A stretch of DNA of 64,000 nucleotides from contig NC_033625.1 of assembly GCF_001540865.1 (NCBI RefSeq), positions 13,562,494 through 13,626,493 of the forward strand. Direction: 5' to 3'. The notes beneath the pieces are model-generated. The model was not told the origin of the DNA. It ran no database searches and saw only the letters and a list, made by a program, of their open reading frames with translations. Positions within the stretch are counted from its first letter, which is position 1; each line of letters begins with the position of its first letter. The translations under genes were made by a program, and so were the position numbers. Source of the DNA: Ananas comosus. Taxonomy: Eukaryota; Streptophyta; Magnoliopsida; Poales; Bromeliaceae. This document shows, one piece after another, positions 34,497-46,390 of the stretch.

Positions 34497-36716
34497 NTCG
34501 TTACCACCTATTTGTTTTCGATGACGGAGCATCCAAATTAATGATCGGCACCGTTGAACATGATCTATACACTTGAAGTATCTAGAAACCAAATTTTAAA
34601 TCTTTTTGACATCATTAGCCAAATGATCAAAGAATTTCAAAATTTATAACTTTAATGGTCATTATAAGACGTTTTCTCGTTTAATGGCGTAAAAATATTC
34701 AAATCAATTAAATTTTAATTAAAAAATTCTTTAAACTATTTAGAACAAGATCTATACTCTTGATCTTGATTATAAGACTCCTATCATCACTTTTTAAAGG
34801 ATATTCATTTTCGGTTGTTTATTTTTTAATTAAAATTTAATTGATTTGAATATTTTTACGCCATTAAACGAGAAAACGTCTTATAATGACCATTAAAGTT
34901 ATAAATTTTGAAATTCTTTGATCATTTGGCTAATGATGTCAAAAAGATTTAAAATTTGGTTTCTAGATACTTCAAGTGTATAGATCATGTTCAACGGTGC
35001 CGATCATTAATTTGGATGCTCCGTCATCGAAAACAAATAGGTGGTAACGAAGCCCATTTGCTACCGATAGTATTCCAGCTCATCTCTCTCTCTCTATATA
35101 TATATACCAGTCATACCTACCGTAGTTAGCTAAGGATTGGATTTGGTATTTGGAGTCCCAAATTTGATTACTTCATCTATTTAGCTGCGTTCATTTCTAA
35201 AAACTGAACATAGTATATATATTTGGTACAATTTAGGTAATAATCAGGTGTTTGAGACCTCAAAACTAATTTTAGCAAACTTTTAAATTGATTCCTAATC
35301 ACCATGTCATTAACCTTTTATTTCACTGCATTTCTTATGTTACATGTACAGCTCGTATCACTGCGAGTAGAGTTAATATACTTTCGACCTAACGGTGACA
35401 TTTTAATTTTAATTAGTTCACTTCACACTGTAGAGAGTTAGCAAAAATTAAGGTACACCCAATGGTAAAAGTTAATTATTGAGGACTAGATTAAAATTTG
35501 GTGATTTGATGAAAATTCTTGCTCTTCTCATGTAGGCAAAGGCAAGGAAAAATCCAACCAACCGGTAAAGCTGAAGCCGATCTGCAACACAACAAATCCA
35601 AGATGCGACGTCTGCGACATGACTGGCGACGCTCGAATCCTCGGCAGCAACTCGACGGTCTTATATGTCCCTCCCCCCGAAATCACCAATCCCGAACCTC
35701 AAGAGTGGAAGATCCGAGTACAATCTCGCAAGTACCTTTCGTGGATCAAATCTGTGACAATAAAATCGTTACGTGGCCCGTTCGAAGCTCCTCCCTGTAC
35801 GGTCCGGCACAATGTCCCCGCGGTCGTCTTCGCACTCGGTGGCCTCATTGGGAACACGTGGCATGACTTTAGTGACGTGATCGTCCCCCTCTACCTCACC
35901 TCCCGTCAGTTCAACGGCGAGGTTCAATTCGTCATAACCGACCTCGCACCTTGGTGGGTCAAAAAGTATAGTGTGATACTCAAGAAGCTCTCGAGGTACG
36001 AAATTATTGATTTTGATAGCGACAAGGAGATCCGTTGCTACCCGCGTGCCGTAGTTGGCCTCTGGAGCCATCGCGATTTTGGGATCTTACCCGATTCCCC
36101 TCCAGAAGGGTACACAATGCTCGACTTCCGGTCGTTCATGCGAGAAGCTTACTCGCTTCCAAAAGACGTACCGATAAGTTATCGAGATAAGCCGGAGAAG
36201 AAACCACGACTAATGCTCATAAATAGGGGGAAAACTAGGAGGTGGATGAATGTGGAGGAGATCGCAAAATCGGTCGAGGAGTTAGGGTTTGAGGCGGTGG
36301 TCGTCGAGCCGAAGATGGACGTAAACTTGACGGAATTCGCAAAGGTGGTGGACTCGTGCGACGGGGTGATGGGGGTGCACGGCGCAGGGCTAACGAACAT
36401 CGTTTTCCTCAGAACGAACGCCACGCTGCTCCAAGTGGTGCCCTACGGGAAACTGGAGTTCATGGCCGAGGGATTCTTCGGTTGGGCCGCGAGGGAAATG
36501 AAATTGAGATATTTCGAGTACACGATTAGCGCGGAGGAGAGCTCATTGTTGGAGAAATATGGGAGAGATCACCCTGTGATTAAGGATCCGGATTCAATTC
36601 ACAGGGGTGGGTGGCAACCAGTGGGGGAGATCTACATGTTCAACCAAGATGTGAAGCTAAATGTCGCGAGATTTGCTCCTACACTATTGAAGGCTCTTGC
36701 GCTTCTTCGTGAATAG
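29771..36716 (+). CDS. GT61 glycosyltransferase, gene 3 (544 aa, duplicated stem exon)
   Basis: Exons 29771-29894, 30553-30612, 31192-31326, 31660-31794 and 35536-36716 keep phase 1 throughout and encode 544 aa. The signal anchor is at about 13-31. The stem carries two successive 45-residue modules from a tandem exon duplication (EEEIKEEKKTPES and EKEVKEEKKTPKS). Exon 2 is two codons shorter than in genes 1 and 2. The GT61 domain has CDVCDMTGD, GGLIGNTWHDFSD, PWWVKKYSVILKKLSRYE, KPRLMLINRG and HGAGLTN at 433-439. The role is inferred from the family: Golgi transfer of pentose to xylan. Intron 1 contains a Cassandra-like element and the last intron (3.7 kb) at least four fold-back MITEs. Use of both duplicated exons is predicted by intact splice sites but needs transcript support. 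Confidence 0.9.
29978..30483 (-). mobile_element. Cassandra-like TRIM in gene 3 intron 1
   Basis: On the minus strand the 5' LTR lies at about 30310-30483 (starts TGTGACATCTCTAGAATTTG) and contains a worn 5S-like part ('gggtcacccatcatacaact' on the plus strand). The primer site appears as 'gctccgataccaa' near 30296. The second LTR is at about 29978-30110. There is no coding capacity. Flanking pentamers are not convincingly alike, so the insertion is old. Confidence 0.6.
30851..31106. mobile_element. Palindromic MITE in gene 3 intron 2
   Basis: The left end 'gactgggctactattagtag' and right end 'ctattaatagtattccagcc' are inverted partners. The internal 'cactcaaccctagggggacc' block links it to the element at 1902-2141. 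TA repeats flank it. Confidence 0.55.
31192..32823 (+). repeat. Tandem duplication of stem exon plus intron, with a third relic
   Basis: The unit is 468 bp: exon at 31192-31326 with its intron, repeated from 31660. The second intron copy runs to about 32060. A third copy of the intron text starts at 32690 ('attgtccaaggcctcaaatt') and ends at 32823, but the exon that should precede it is missing. Between copies two and three lie a fold-back MITE and TA repeats, which may have mediated the loss. Confidence 0.85.
32098..32635. mobile_element. Long fold-back MITE in gene 3 intron 4
   Basis: It has the same ends and arms as 22937-23478 (GCTAGGCTGGTATACTATCG, with mirrored 'cggaggcctccgtgctatca'). 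TA/GA repeats lie on the left and a CT/TA repeat (32633-32691) on the right. Confidence 0.7.
32826..33832. mobile_element. Fold-back MITE with a nested hAT-like MITE
   Basis: A fold-back element starts 'gctaggctcctatgctttcg' and is interrupted at about 32857 by the TAGACC-type element (to about 33325, inverse of 2851-3418). It resumes with 'cctccgtgcttgtaagttgt' and ends 'ctttcaaaagtataggag'. The nested copy shows that the fold-back inserted first. Confidence 0.6.
33893..34440. mobile_element. Fold-back MITE flanked by GA and CT repeats
   Basis: Arms run from 'gcacggaggcctccatgctc' to 'gcacgaaggcctccgtgctc', mirrored through 'gttagacttgatctagcgta' and 'cgctagatcaagtctaacgg'. A long GA repeat (33843-33890) is on the left and a CT repeat (34440-34463) on the right. 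Confidence 0.65.
34498..35088. mobile_element. Fold-back element with perfect 229-bp arms
   Basis: Bases 34498-34726 are, as far as I can read, exactly the reverse complement of 34822-35050, with a loop of about 95 bp. The right arm continues to 'gctaccgatagtattccagc' (to 35088). The matching left extension is missing because an N sits at 34497. Transcripts of this intron would form a long perfect hairpin. Confidence 0.75.
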
Positions 36717-37618
36717 TGGGGCGTATGGAGAGCATTCGAAACAACTATATATTTAACTTTTAAATTTTACTATTTAATATTTTAATTTGTTTGATTTGAA
36801 TAATTTGATGATTTTTTTCATTGCATATTTTGGTTCTGCCCTTTGTGTATGATGCATTAAATTAATCAAATATGTAATTATTTCGAGAGCATTGCAAGGG
36901 TAGGTAGTTAAATTAAAAATTTCTAAATAATTGGTTGTTGTTTCATAATTAATGCTTGAGCGATAATTCAAATTATTTAAACTTTGTAAGAATATATTTG
37001 CTATTTGATATGTTACTTTTAAAGAGCTGTATGAAATTATCTCTAATTTTAAATATGTCTACGTTGTTGTATTATTTCTTCCATGCTAGTATCATCTTGG
37101 GTAGAATCATTAGTAGAAGATTAATTTTCCGATTGGATTAATATGGCTCATTATAACTTACATTTGAAAAGACATTCGGCGAAACCAAATATTTCGATCT
37201 ATCAAATCTTAATTACTATTTCTTAGTAATGATCGAACGAAGTCACCATAACTTTTTGAGACATGAATTTGATGGGTAATCTTTGTTTCCCTGTTGTTAT
37301 TCATACTGTTCTAACTAAAATTTAGTTTACTCTAATATCACAATAATTTCTTACTGTTGCACAAATAAAGAATAACTTACTACTTACATGTCCAGATGAT
37401 TAGGAACAAGTAAGCTTTTTTTTGTTTACAATCTTTTATATTTTTCTCAAATTATGCAAATATCATCTTATATATATAGCTAGTATTTCAAGATAAAGTC
37501 ATATTAAATGCATGACTAGAAACAAAAAAATCATTGATCACCTGATAAATCTAACTGAATGATAAATATTCTATGGTAATGATAATTCGCGTGACATTTC
37601 TAACTTAATTATTAAGAG
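36717..37618 (+). other. Gene 3 3' flank and AT-rich spacer
   Basis: The start shares the conserved 3' block with genes 1 and 2 (36927-36980). After that the sequence is AT-rich and I recognise no gene or element. Confidence 0.45.
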
Positions 37619-38002
37619 GTTGTTTGGTTGTATATATGTAATTGAAACCAAATTATTATAGTTATAATTACATGCAAATTTAAATATGATATTTGTTTCA
37701 ATGTATTTAAATCCAACTGCAGCAATTGGAGCTGGATGGGGATGCCCAACTGCGATAGTTGGAATTACGCTTAAATTGACCGTAATTCTAGCTGCAGCAG
37801 CTGAAGAGAGTAGCTTTAAACAAAAAATAAATTTTTTCTCCCAAATCACTCTTTAAATAGAAAATATTTTCGTTTTTATTTTGGAGGTAACCTCATCAAA
37901 TAAACGTATAAAGTGATAAAATTGACAAACATACTTCTCAATTATATGCAGTAAAAAAATTTACTTATTATTTTAGCGCTTTTTACTGCATTCAACCAAA
38001 CA
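37619..38002. mobile_element. MITE with TTGTTTGGTTG ends
   Basis: The ends TTGTTTGGTTG and CAACCAAACAA are exact inverses. The inside has palindromic G/C-richer parts ('aactgcagcaattggagct', 'ctagctgcagcagctgaa'). It is followed by a TA stretch. Superfamily not determined. Confidence 0.55.
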
Positions 38003-39278
38003 AAATATATATATTTATAACTGCTTTAGTTCATTGTGCCCAACAATACCATTTGTTGTCATAAATCATAATACACCACGCAAATCATTTTTTATAATGT
38101 TATAGATAAATAGAGAAGCGTATAAAATTCTATATATATCAATAAGTTCATCAAAGTTAAATATACTTAAATAGACTGTATTAATAAGTACTATTGCAAT
38201 CTCTCCTGCTCATAAATATGGGTGCGTGCCGAGTATGTACTCTTTTGCACATAATTAACGCAGAGATTGCTCTATCACCCGCTTATTCCAAATAGTGTCA
38301 ACATAAGGATAATGTAATGTTCCAGACTCGTCGCAACTCGTCAGTGATGAGAATGCTCTGAGACACTGGTGGCGGTGGGAATGATGGTGAGGCTCGGATT
38401 GATGGCAGCGGGAATGATGGTGAGGTTCGGATTGGGGATTTAAGGTAATTGAGATAATTGAGTAAGAAAATTGGAAAAATAGAAAAGAAAGAGAGATATT
38501 AGATGGGAGTAGATTGGAGACACAGAATAGAGTGAGAGGAGAGAAGAAGAGAGAAGGAAGAGTTAATTAGGGAGAAGAGTAGATTGGAGATAGAGAATAG
38601 AGAACAGAGGAGAGAAGAACAGAGAAGGAAGAGTTAATTGGGGAGAAGAATCTTAATTCATTTCATTCATTTATACCCATTTACTATTTTTATACTATCC
38701 TTTTATATAAAAGGTACTGAAATATAAAATAGTATAACATAGAAGACTAAGTTGTAAAAGTTAAAAAATGGTAAATGGGCCACTAATGCACCAATCTGTG
38801 AGGAATTTTGTGCTCTTGGATTGAACTGAAGCACAGAGGAACGTGCTTTTTTGGCGTGGCCTCTTCTCTTAATAATCCGGCCTAAGCTTGGATGCATATT
38901 TTGGCTGGCCTCATTGGCTTTACGGTCAGATCCGTCGCTCCCGACCACTCGATTTGTTAACTAGGTTTAAGTACTTCCGCCCATCCACTTTATCTGCCTA
39001 GATCCTGTTAGCTCGTGTTCCGGATAAGCCTAAGTTGTCGCCTTCTCGTTCTTCGCCGCTGTGACCGTCTTTCGCCTTGGCTGCTACCTCCATTAGCGGC
39101 CTTCGTCAGACTTCCATAAGCGCTGTCTCTCATTCTTTTATTTCCCTTTTTATGCTTGCTATTTGCTATTACTCTTCAGTATTTCTATCTATTAACTATG
39201 TTGTTATAGATACAGAAGTAACAATTATTTGTAGTTTAGACTTCTATATTACTATCTATTAACTATGTTGTTATAAAT
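38003..39278. other. Spacer with a 70-bp tandem duplication
   Basis: A purine-rich 70-bp unit ('agtagattggagacacagaa' type) is repeated at 38508-38577 and 38578-38647. Upstream, 'gggaatgatggtgagg' also occurs twice (38368-38415). No coding region is supported. Confidence 0.5.
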
Positions 39279-39555
39279 ACAAAAGTAACAGTGCATTCTT
39301 TGCACAGTGCGATTGTGGAAAGCTGCACTCGAGGACGCGGACGGCAGCTAAGAGTTTGCGCTTTTTTCTTGGTTTGGGTGATGAATGTTGTTTGCTCGTC
39401 TTTTTTGTTCGCCTTTGCCGCTTTGGCGCCTTTGCTTGCTTCTCTATTTTGTTCGCCTTCCTAAATTTTTCCTGATTCTCTTTGTCCTTCTCCTGTACTT
39501 GTTCAAATAGGGTATATCCCTTTTTAATCAAAAAAAATAAATACAGAAGTAACAA
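39279..39555 (+). mobile_element. 5'-truncated LINE-like insertion
   Basis: The 3' end 'tagggtatatccctttttaa' followed by an A-rich tail, bracketed by AATACAAAAGTAACA (39279) and AATACAGAAGTAACA (about 39540), has the form of a truncated LINE with a target duplication. A reverse-oriented tail of the same kind ('gggatataccctattt') is at 40330-40365. No reverse transcriptase sequence remains. Confidence 0.5.
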
Positions 39556-41562
39556 TTATTAATAGTTTAGATTAGGATGAAGCTAAAATTCAATATAAAA
39601 TAAAATATAATACTTGTTCAAATTTTATTTTAGTTTGCTCCAATATCACAGCTATTTGTATTTATATAGATAAATTTTTTTAAAAAAAACACTAGTTTCA
39701 AAACTCATCGAGTAAAATTTCGGTTTAATATTTGTCGCTATCTTTTATTTCCTTGTCAAACCTAGGCATCCTTTTATAGCTAGCATTGTAAGGAGAAATA
39801 TGACATGATGCATGACCAGCAACACAAAATGCGTGCATTTTATGATTTAATAGTGTGACGAGCATTAAATTAAGACAAGTGATTATTATTATGTTAATTA
39901 AGTAACTAAAGGTAAAACCTAATGAGTTAAAGCCCACCATTGTCTCCTACAATAGGCCATTTTATTATTATTATTATTATTTTTTAAAGGCCTCTATATA
40001 TAAAAAAAAAAAAAAAAAAAAAAAAATGGTAACTAGAGGATAAATTTTTGCATCCTCTCATATACTATTTAGATGTGACCGCTTGTTTAATAATTCTTTA
40101 TCACTATACCAAACTTTATAATTCAGATAAACTATTAACATATCATCCTAAAGAGGCTCTAAATAAAATATTGATCAAAACAGAGCTAGAATTTTATTGA
40201 TAGTATATACACAGTATTTAATTATTATCATCTTTATTTTATTCCTGGATGTCTAGTATTTACTATTTAGCTTTATCGATCATCTCTATATAATAAATAT
40301 ATTGATCATCATGTAATCTCAGTTTCTCCTTTTTTTTGATTGAACAGGGATATACCCTATTTACATCATGTAATCATCATGTAATCTCAGTTTCTCCCCT
40401 TAATAAAGATTTTTTAAAAACAAAATTGATAAAGATTAGGTAAGTATAATGTACCGTGAAATTCACAACCTGTTTGCAAAAATAAAAGAAGCCGAAAAAC
40501 TCTATTTCCAAAACAAAAGAATTATAATAAAAGGGTGAATATAAATTTAGGATTTCGGATAGAAATTGAAAATATTCACTAATAATTGAACTACTGAAGA
40601 AATAATGACACCGAAAACTTTCGAACTACAATTGGGCCATTACAATATTGAATGTTTGTATGTTTTTTGAAAAAGGAATTCTCTGCTCATCTAAATATTT
40701 AGCCAAATTTAGCCAAATTTTGGAGATCTCCGATCGTAGTTTTTTTTTTTTGTTACACTAAACGATAGAAATCACCAGTTTACTTCAAATCCTATGGCCA
40801 CAATTTCTATCCCCTAATCAAACTAATATCTCATCAAAATATTGTCACGCTCCGAGATCGCCCAGTTTGGATCTGCTCAAGCACGAAGCGGTAACAACCA
40901 TCAACCTGTAAATTCATATACGATATGCGCTAGATTTTATATATAGGTATGTAAAATAAGACAGAAATTAAATACATACCAAAATCCAGGATCAAAATAA
41001 AATAAGATAACTCACAGAGCGCCGCCGAGAAGAAATTCCTGATCAATCTGAAGCGTGAAGTCCGGCTATAATCTGGAAGTCACGAACCGAACTTCGGTGA
41101 TTTGGTTTCTCCCCCTACCTCAGGCACTCTACCGTATGGTGTGGAACCGATGGTAATTCTTCACCAGAATACGTATGAGAATGTGGCAGGACCAATACCC
41201 CTTTATATAGAGTCCAAATCGACTTCCCATCAAAGTCTGATTAGAATTCTATTTAAATTTAAAATAGATGGGATAGGATAAAATATACCATATCAAGTAG
41301 TTCTATATCTGTTAGGATTAACCTTTATTTATAGTAAATCCAGATTTGAATATAATTAATTGGGCCACAATATATGGAAATACTAACAATATGTTCACAA
41401 GTACAATATCAAAGTGCACCACTAATCTGAACATTCAACTAAATAAACTTTCTTAAGTTTTACTATCATTTGGCCTCCAAAATATTACTAGTTTTTTTCT
41501 TGTTACATAAGGGGTGCGATAGATCTTACTAGGTCCTCTACTCCACAATGCCCTTGCCACAG
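39556..41562. other. Spacer without recognised genes
   Basis: The sequence is AT-rich with an A tract at 40001-40026. At 40840-41230 a more GC-balanced stretch ('cacgctccgagatcgcccag' to 'ctttatatagagtcc') could be the reverse of an LTR with a TATA motif, but I found no matching ends. Confidence 0.35.
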
Positions 41563-42125
41563 TGTGACACTCTACTTTCTACGGGGGTCATCTATCCTAA
41601 GATTACTCTAGCCCTAATATGCTTAACTCTCTTAACTCTTGGATCTAACTACCGCTCAAAATGTTATAACTGAGTTAGACGTTTAACTGCGTTATATCCC
41701 ATTTATAGGACTATTCTAAATCGGTGTTACATTCTTCCTACTTTTAAGCCCTGACGTTATCGTCAGACTTAAATACATTCACAATCACCAGGCGATGTAA
41801 AACTCATCTCGTTAATCTTTAGCTATCCTTATGGGGAGCCGCGCTCTACCCACAATGGTCATCAGCATGGGGAGCCACACTCTACCCGATGTATAACCCT
41901 GGGTAAGCCGAGACTCTCATATTTTCTGTTGGTGATTGACTTTGATACTCACTGTGATGCCCCACTTTCCAGGGAGTCACCTATCTTAAGACTATCTAGT
42001 CCTAGCAGGCTTAACTCTCTTAACTTCTTGCGCTTCACAACTATCCAAAATGCTATAATTGGGTTAAGAGGTTTAGCCCTATAACATCTCATATATAGAA
42101 CTATTCTAAATCCTGAGTTGTCACA
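41563..42125 (-). mobile_element. Cassandra-like TRIM, full length
   Basis: LTRs at about 41563-41730 and 41960-42125 both read, on the plus strand, as the reverse of a 5S-like LTR ('cacctatcttaagactatct', 'cttaactctcttaac', 'ttatatcccatttatagg'). The outer ends are TGTGACA and TGTCACA. The internal region of about 230 bp is non-coding. Confidence 0.65.
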
Positions 42126-42435
42126 CGTAGTCACGTTCCTTGCTGGTAGTGTTAGAATCTGAAAAAGGGGTAAACTACAAAAAGATGGGAACTACTGAAA
42201 GTTCTCAGTGAGTGCAATCACCAAGAATTGATGTTCTATGCTCACACAGTCCAGGGAAGGCATTAGTAGAGAGATGATAATAATAACAAATATTTCTATA
42301 CTAGATATGTAGTGAGTGAATTTACAACTACAATACCTCCTTTATTCAAGATGCTATTATGCCACTTGTTTAAAGGTTTACCCATCTATCTCATGTCTCT
42401 AACCATTTAAATGATCGATTATGTTTCACTTTAGA

Positions 42436-43395
42436 CCTCACGGAGAGCCGAAAAAGATCGAACTACTCTCTAATTGATTGACACAAACCTCATGAAGCGC
42501 TGAGGGAGATCGTACTACTTTCCGATCGGTTTATACACACCTTACGAAGAGCGGAAGGAGATTGTACTACTCTCTGATCGGTTGACACACACTTGATGGA
42601 GAGCCGAGGGATGATTGTACTATTTTGCGATTGGTTGACACACACCTCATGGAGAGCCGAGGGATGATCTTTCTACTCTCCAATCGGTTAACACACACCT
42701 CACGGCGAGCCGAGGGATGATCGTACTACTCTGCGATTGATTGATATTCATCTCATCGAGAGCTGAGGGATGATTGTACCACCTCCAATCAATTGACACA
42801 CACCTCATGGAGAGCCGAGGGATGAACACACTATTCTCCAATTGATTGGTGCTTGTAGTCAAGGGATATCGGCACTCTAGTACATAATAGGAGTTGAGGG
42901 CTGATTGGCCCTCACAATGCATATGGCGGAATCGAGGGATGATTGGCATTCTCGTGACACTTTTGGAAGGTTGCAACAAGGGATAATCAGCCTTCCCAAT
43001 GCATATGAGGAAATCGAGGGTTGATCAGCATCACGGGAAACTTCTGGAAGGTCAACCATACACATCATGATACCCTAAGCTCAATAACCCCTTGGGTTAT
43101 ACTACTAGACCACACATCTCATAGAGAGCTGAGAAAGATCGTGCTACTCTCCAATTGATTTGACACATACACTTTATGGAGAACCAAGAGAAATTGTACT
43201 ACTCTCCAATTGGGTTAGGACATCTTCTTGCAAGTTAGTGGAATCAAATTTGCTCTCTCAAGAAATAGGAAAAGGACGCTTCTCCACCTTATGGAGAGCC
43301 GAGAGGGATCGTACCACTCTCCGATCAACTGACACACGTCTTATGAAGAGCCAAGGAAGATAAGCACTACTCTCCAACCGGTTGATACGCACATC
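42436..43395 (+). repeat. Minisatellite with units of about 52 bp
   Basis: Units of the form 'cctcatggagagccgaggg' + 'atgatcgtactactctcc' + 'aatcggttgacacaca' recur at about 42436, 42488, 42541, 42593, 42645, 42696, 42751 and 42803. They break up from 42850 to 43080 and return in worn form at 43105-43395. Units differ by substitutions, so the array is old. Short open frames across it are accidental. Confidence 0.8.
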
Positions 43396-44112
43396 ATACT
43401 CCAGTTCACCTTTAACTTAGAGTTCACAATCTCTATGTTCCACCTTAGGTTTTACCTAAGTTAGATGCCACACAATTCAACCGACATTTTAGGTTTCAAT
43501 TTTTGATTTTTTTCATTCGCATACAAAGGGTTTAAAGCCCTACTTTCTTTTTCTTCCTAACATGCAACTAAATTATATTTAGAGTATTATTTACTAACTT
43601 AACATGCTAAATAAATAAAAAAACTATTGACAAAGAAAGAGATCACCGACTTTCGATGACATTCCGTATCTTAGCCAAGCTCCAAATGGCTAGAACTTTC
43701 TCTTGAAACTCCCAGCCAGCTCCTAGTCTTCAAAGAGATCAATCTCAAATTCTCTCAAAGTGATCTAGAATTTTTTCTCTTGTTTCTAGAGAGAAGGAGA
43801 AGAGGGAGAAAATAAGAGAGGGAGTGGAGGGTGGTGAGTTAGAGCAAACAGTGAGTTGCCCGTTTATAAGGTTGCAACTATAACAAGCAAACCCCTCAAA
43901 TCAAATCTTCTTATTTACATCAGACAAATTTATATTTTGATCTGAATTTAGTTTAATTCAATCCAAACTCATTTTAATCATGCCTAACATGACTTAATCC
44001 ATATTTTGCCAATTTAGCTAAAATTCGTTACATTACAAATATCAACGGCCCATATTATCAGTCACTTGTTGAATGTAACAATCTAAATTAATCGTCAACA
44101 ATCACCTTCTCA

Positions 44113-44660
44113 TAGGGATGCAAATGGGGCGGATCTAGGGGTGGGAGCCACCCCGCCTCCTGCCCCTTGTCCCGAATCGGTGATAGCTTTCGTAACCTGC
44201 CTCCTGCCGGCACTCCGAATCCGCCCCGCCAACTAATACTTTTTTATAAATTTAAAATATTATTAATATTTTATCAAATATATATTAATAATTTTTAATA
44301 ATATTATATACATAATTAACAACATCAATTATAAAAATTAGAAATATCAATCATAATTCGAAGCAAAAGTCAAAATTTTCAAATACATGAGAAATGAGAG
44401 CAGTAACTTATTTATAGTTTGTATTTTTTTGTAAATACACTATTTTTTAGGGACATTTTTTAAAAATATAAATAGTTTTCGGGACGAATTCGGGGCGGGT
44501 CAAAATTTCTACAGTTTCCTGCCTCGAATCCGTCTCGAATCATAAAAATTATCCCGTTTTCCGCTCCGAATCTATTTATTTTCTCCCGTTTACCGCCCCA
44601 TTCGGGACGGATCGGGGGCGAGAACTTTACCAGCTTGGATCCGTTTGCATTCCTACCCTC
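44113..44660. mobile_element. hAT-like MITE with TAGGGATGCAAA ends
   Basis: The left end TAGGGATGCAAATGGGGCGG is mirrored by 'ccgtttgcattccta' at the right. The subterminal parts are GC-rich ('ggggcgggtc', 'cgggacggatcggggg') with an AT-rich middle. Ends of this type are typical of plant hAT MITEs. Confidence 0.6.
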
Positions 44661-45354
44661 TTATCAGCCAAAAACAGAGTTCGATCACATGTTTCAACTG
44701 AATCATCCCTTCGCACGTGCGAGTTGAATGAGGGTCATCTTGACTCCTGTGCCATGTACATTCGGCAGTTTCTAATTGGTTTAGTCGAAATATTTAATAG
44801 TAGTGGGCCACACTCCTTCGTTACTTCTCTTCGCACTATCTTCAGATTTTTTCTTCTGTAAATTAAATTGGTTAGAACATTTGTGACTTATTCATTTTGA
44901 ATTCCATAGGTGCAGAAAGATTTAACATCTAACGTCTCCATTATGCAAAACTCTCAGAAAAATTTTAGCCAAAATCAGATCAAAAACAGGTGAGAAGCCT
45001 ATTCTACGCAAAAAGTGATGACTATTATTTTATCTAATAAATTCAACTTGTATTAGTGATAATTTTACTTATAATTTAGTTTGCTCCAATATCACACTAT
45101 ACGCGTAATTGTATTAAGTAAATAAATGCTTGTTCTAAAGGACATAGTGTCTGTTTATCTATCATTTTCATTTCTTTTTCAAAATCTCCTTTTTTTTTTA
45201 ATTTAGGCAGAAAATTCTATACCATACTCCTCCTATAAGTAGCGTCGTTGGGAAAAATTCTTGATTTACGCATGACCTGCAACATAAAAAGCATGCACCT
45301 TGTGTTTTAATTGTGTGATCAACATTACATTGAATATAAGTGGGACTAGTGAAC

Positions 45355-45385
<31 letters not shown>

Positions 45386-46390
45386 CTCAGTTGGATATAT
45401 AAGAATGTCAATGGATCAAGACAGCCCAATTAGTTCCAGCCCAGCTAATTTGGACCTTGTTGACACGAATCTTAAAGCACTCAGATTACTTCCTGTCGTG
45501 TTTGGATGTCAAAAACAAGTCAATAAATAATAATTTATTCAGTATAAAAATTTTTATTTGTGATTGAAAATTAAAATATTAATTTTTTTTTTCTGTTTGA
45601 AAATATCTATGACGTGGTAATAATATAGTACGTATATTTTACTTGAGAAATAATTTATCTTATTACGAAAAAAAAAAAACTCATATAATTGTATTTTAAT
45701 TTACAATTTCGATCGTTCCTTATCTACAAAGTGCTATAAGCTTTCCAACAAAATCAAAAAGATATACATATATAAAATAAAATATTTCATACATTCAAAA
45801 AGAGCTTTAATTAAGATTTAAAAATTTTGTCACATGAATTTATGAAGTAGGCTGTTTTCATCAATATAGACTTTATAATATAAAACAGCCATATCAAAGT
45901 TTTTACCTGTTTTTTTTTTAACTTGTATGTTCACTTAATTTTTTTATTTTTCTGATTTAATTGAGTTTTCTAATTAGTTAAGTAGAAAATTATGTTAATT
46001 GGTAGTTCTACTTGCTATTAATTAGCCACAAATTTTAAAAATTTTGTTTGCTAAAATATAATTAAAGCTACTAAATTTTATTAAATTATTAAAATATATA
46101 AGAAAAATTTTAACTTTTTTGACTAAAATCAAACAAATTATAAATGCCAAATAAAGTATTCCAGTATCCCAATAATATCAAAGATGAAGCCCAAATCGTG
46201 CACTCACAACAACATAAATATTCATACATAGTAGTTACTTTGTGCCAATCAATACACATACCTTGCAAGATCAACAAGAAGCAAACTATATTTCATTTTC
46301 TCCTATTTTAAATAATCCAACCATTGTTGTTAAGATTACACAAATAATTAGGCTTGTCACCCATATTGTGAGAGAGAGAGAAAGAGACCA
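44661..46390. other. Spacer without recognised genes
   Basis: The spacer is AT-rich, with a T tract of about 25 at 45355-45380. Two blocks (39800-39860 and 45255-45330) share 'catgaccagcaacacaaaat'-like text, hinting at one more dispersed repeat. No gene is supported. Confidence 0.4.

Noticed and set aside
35519..35866. Open frame of 115 codons overlapping the start of the last exon of gene 3
   Set aside because: It is in a different frame from the conserved GT61 sequence and has no family features.
42647..43068. Minus-strand open frames of 110 and 63 codons
   Set aside because: They run across the minisatellite and reflect its repeat period rather than a protein.
42436..43395. A CRISPR-like array
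   Set aside because: Units are contiguous and degenerate with no unique spacers, and the context is a plant nuclear genome.
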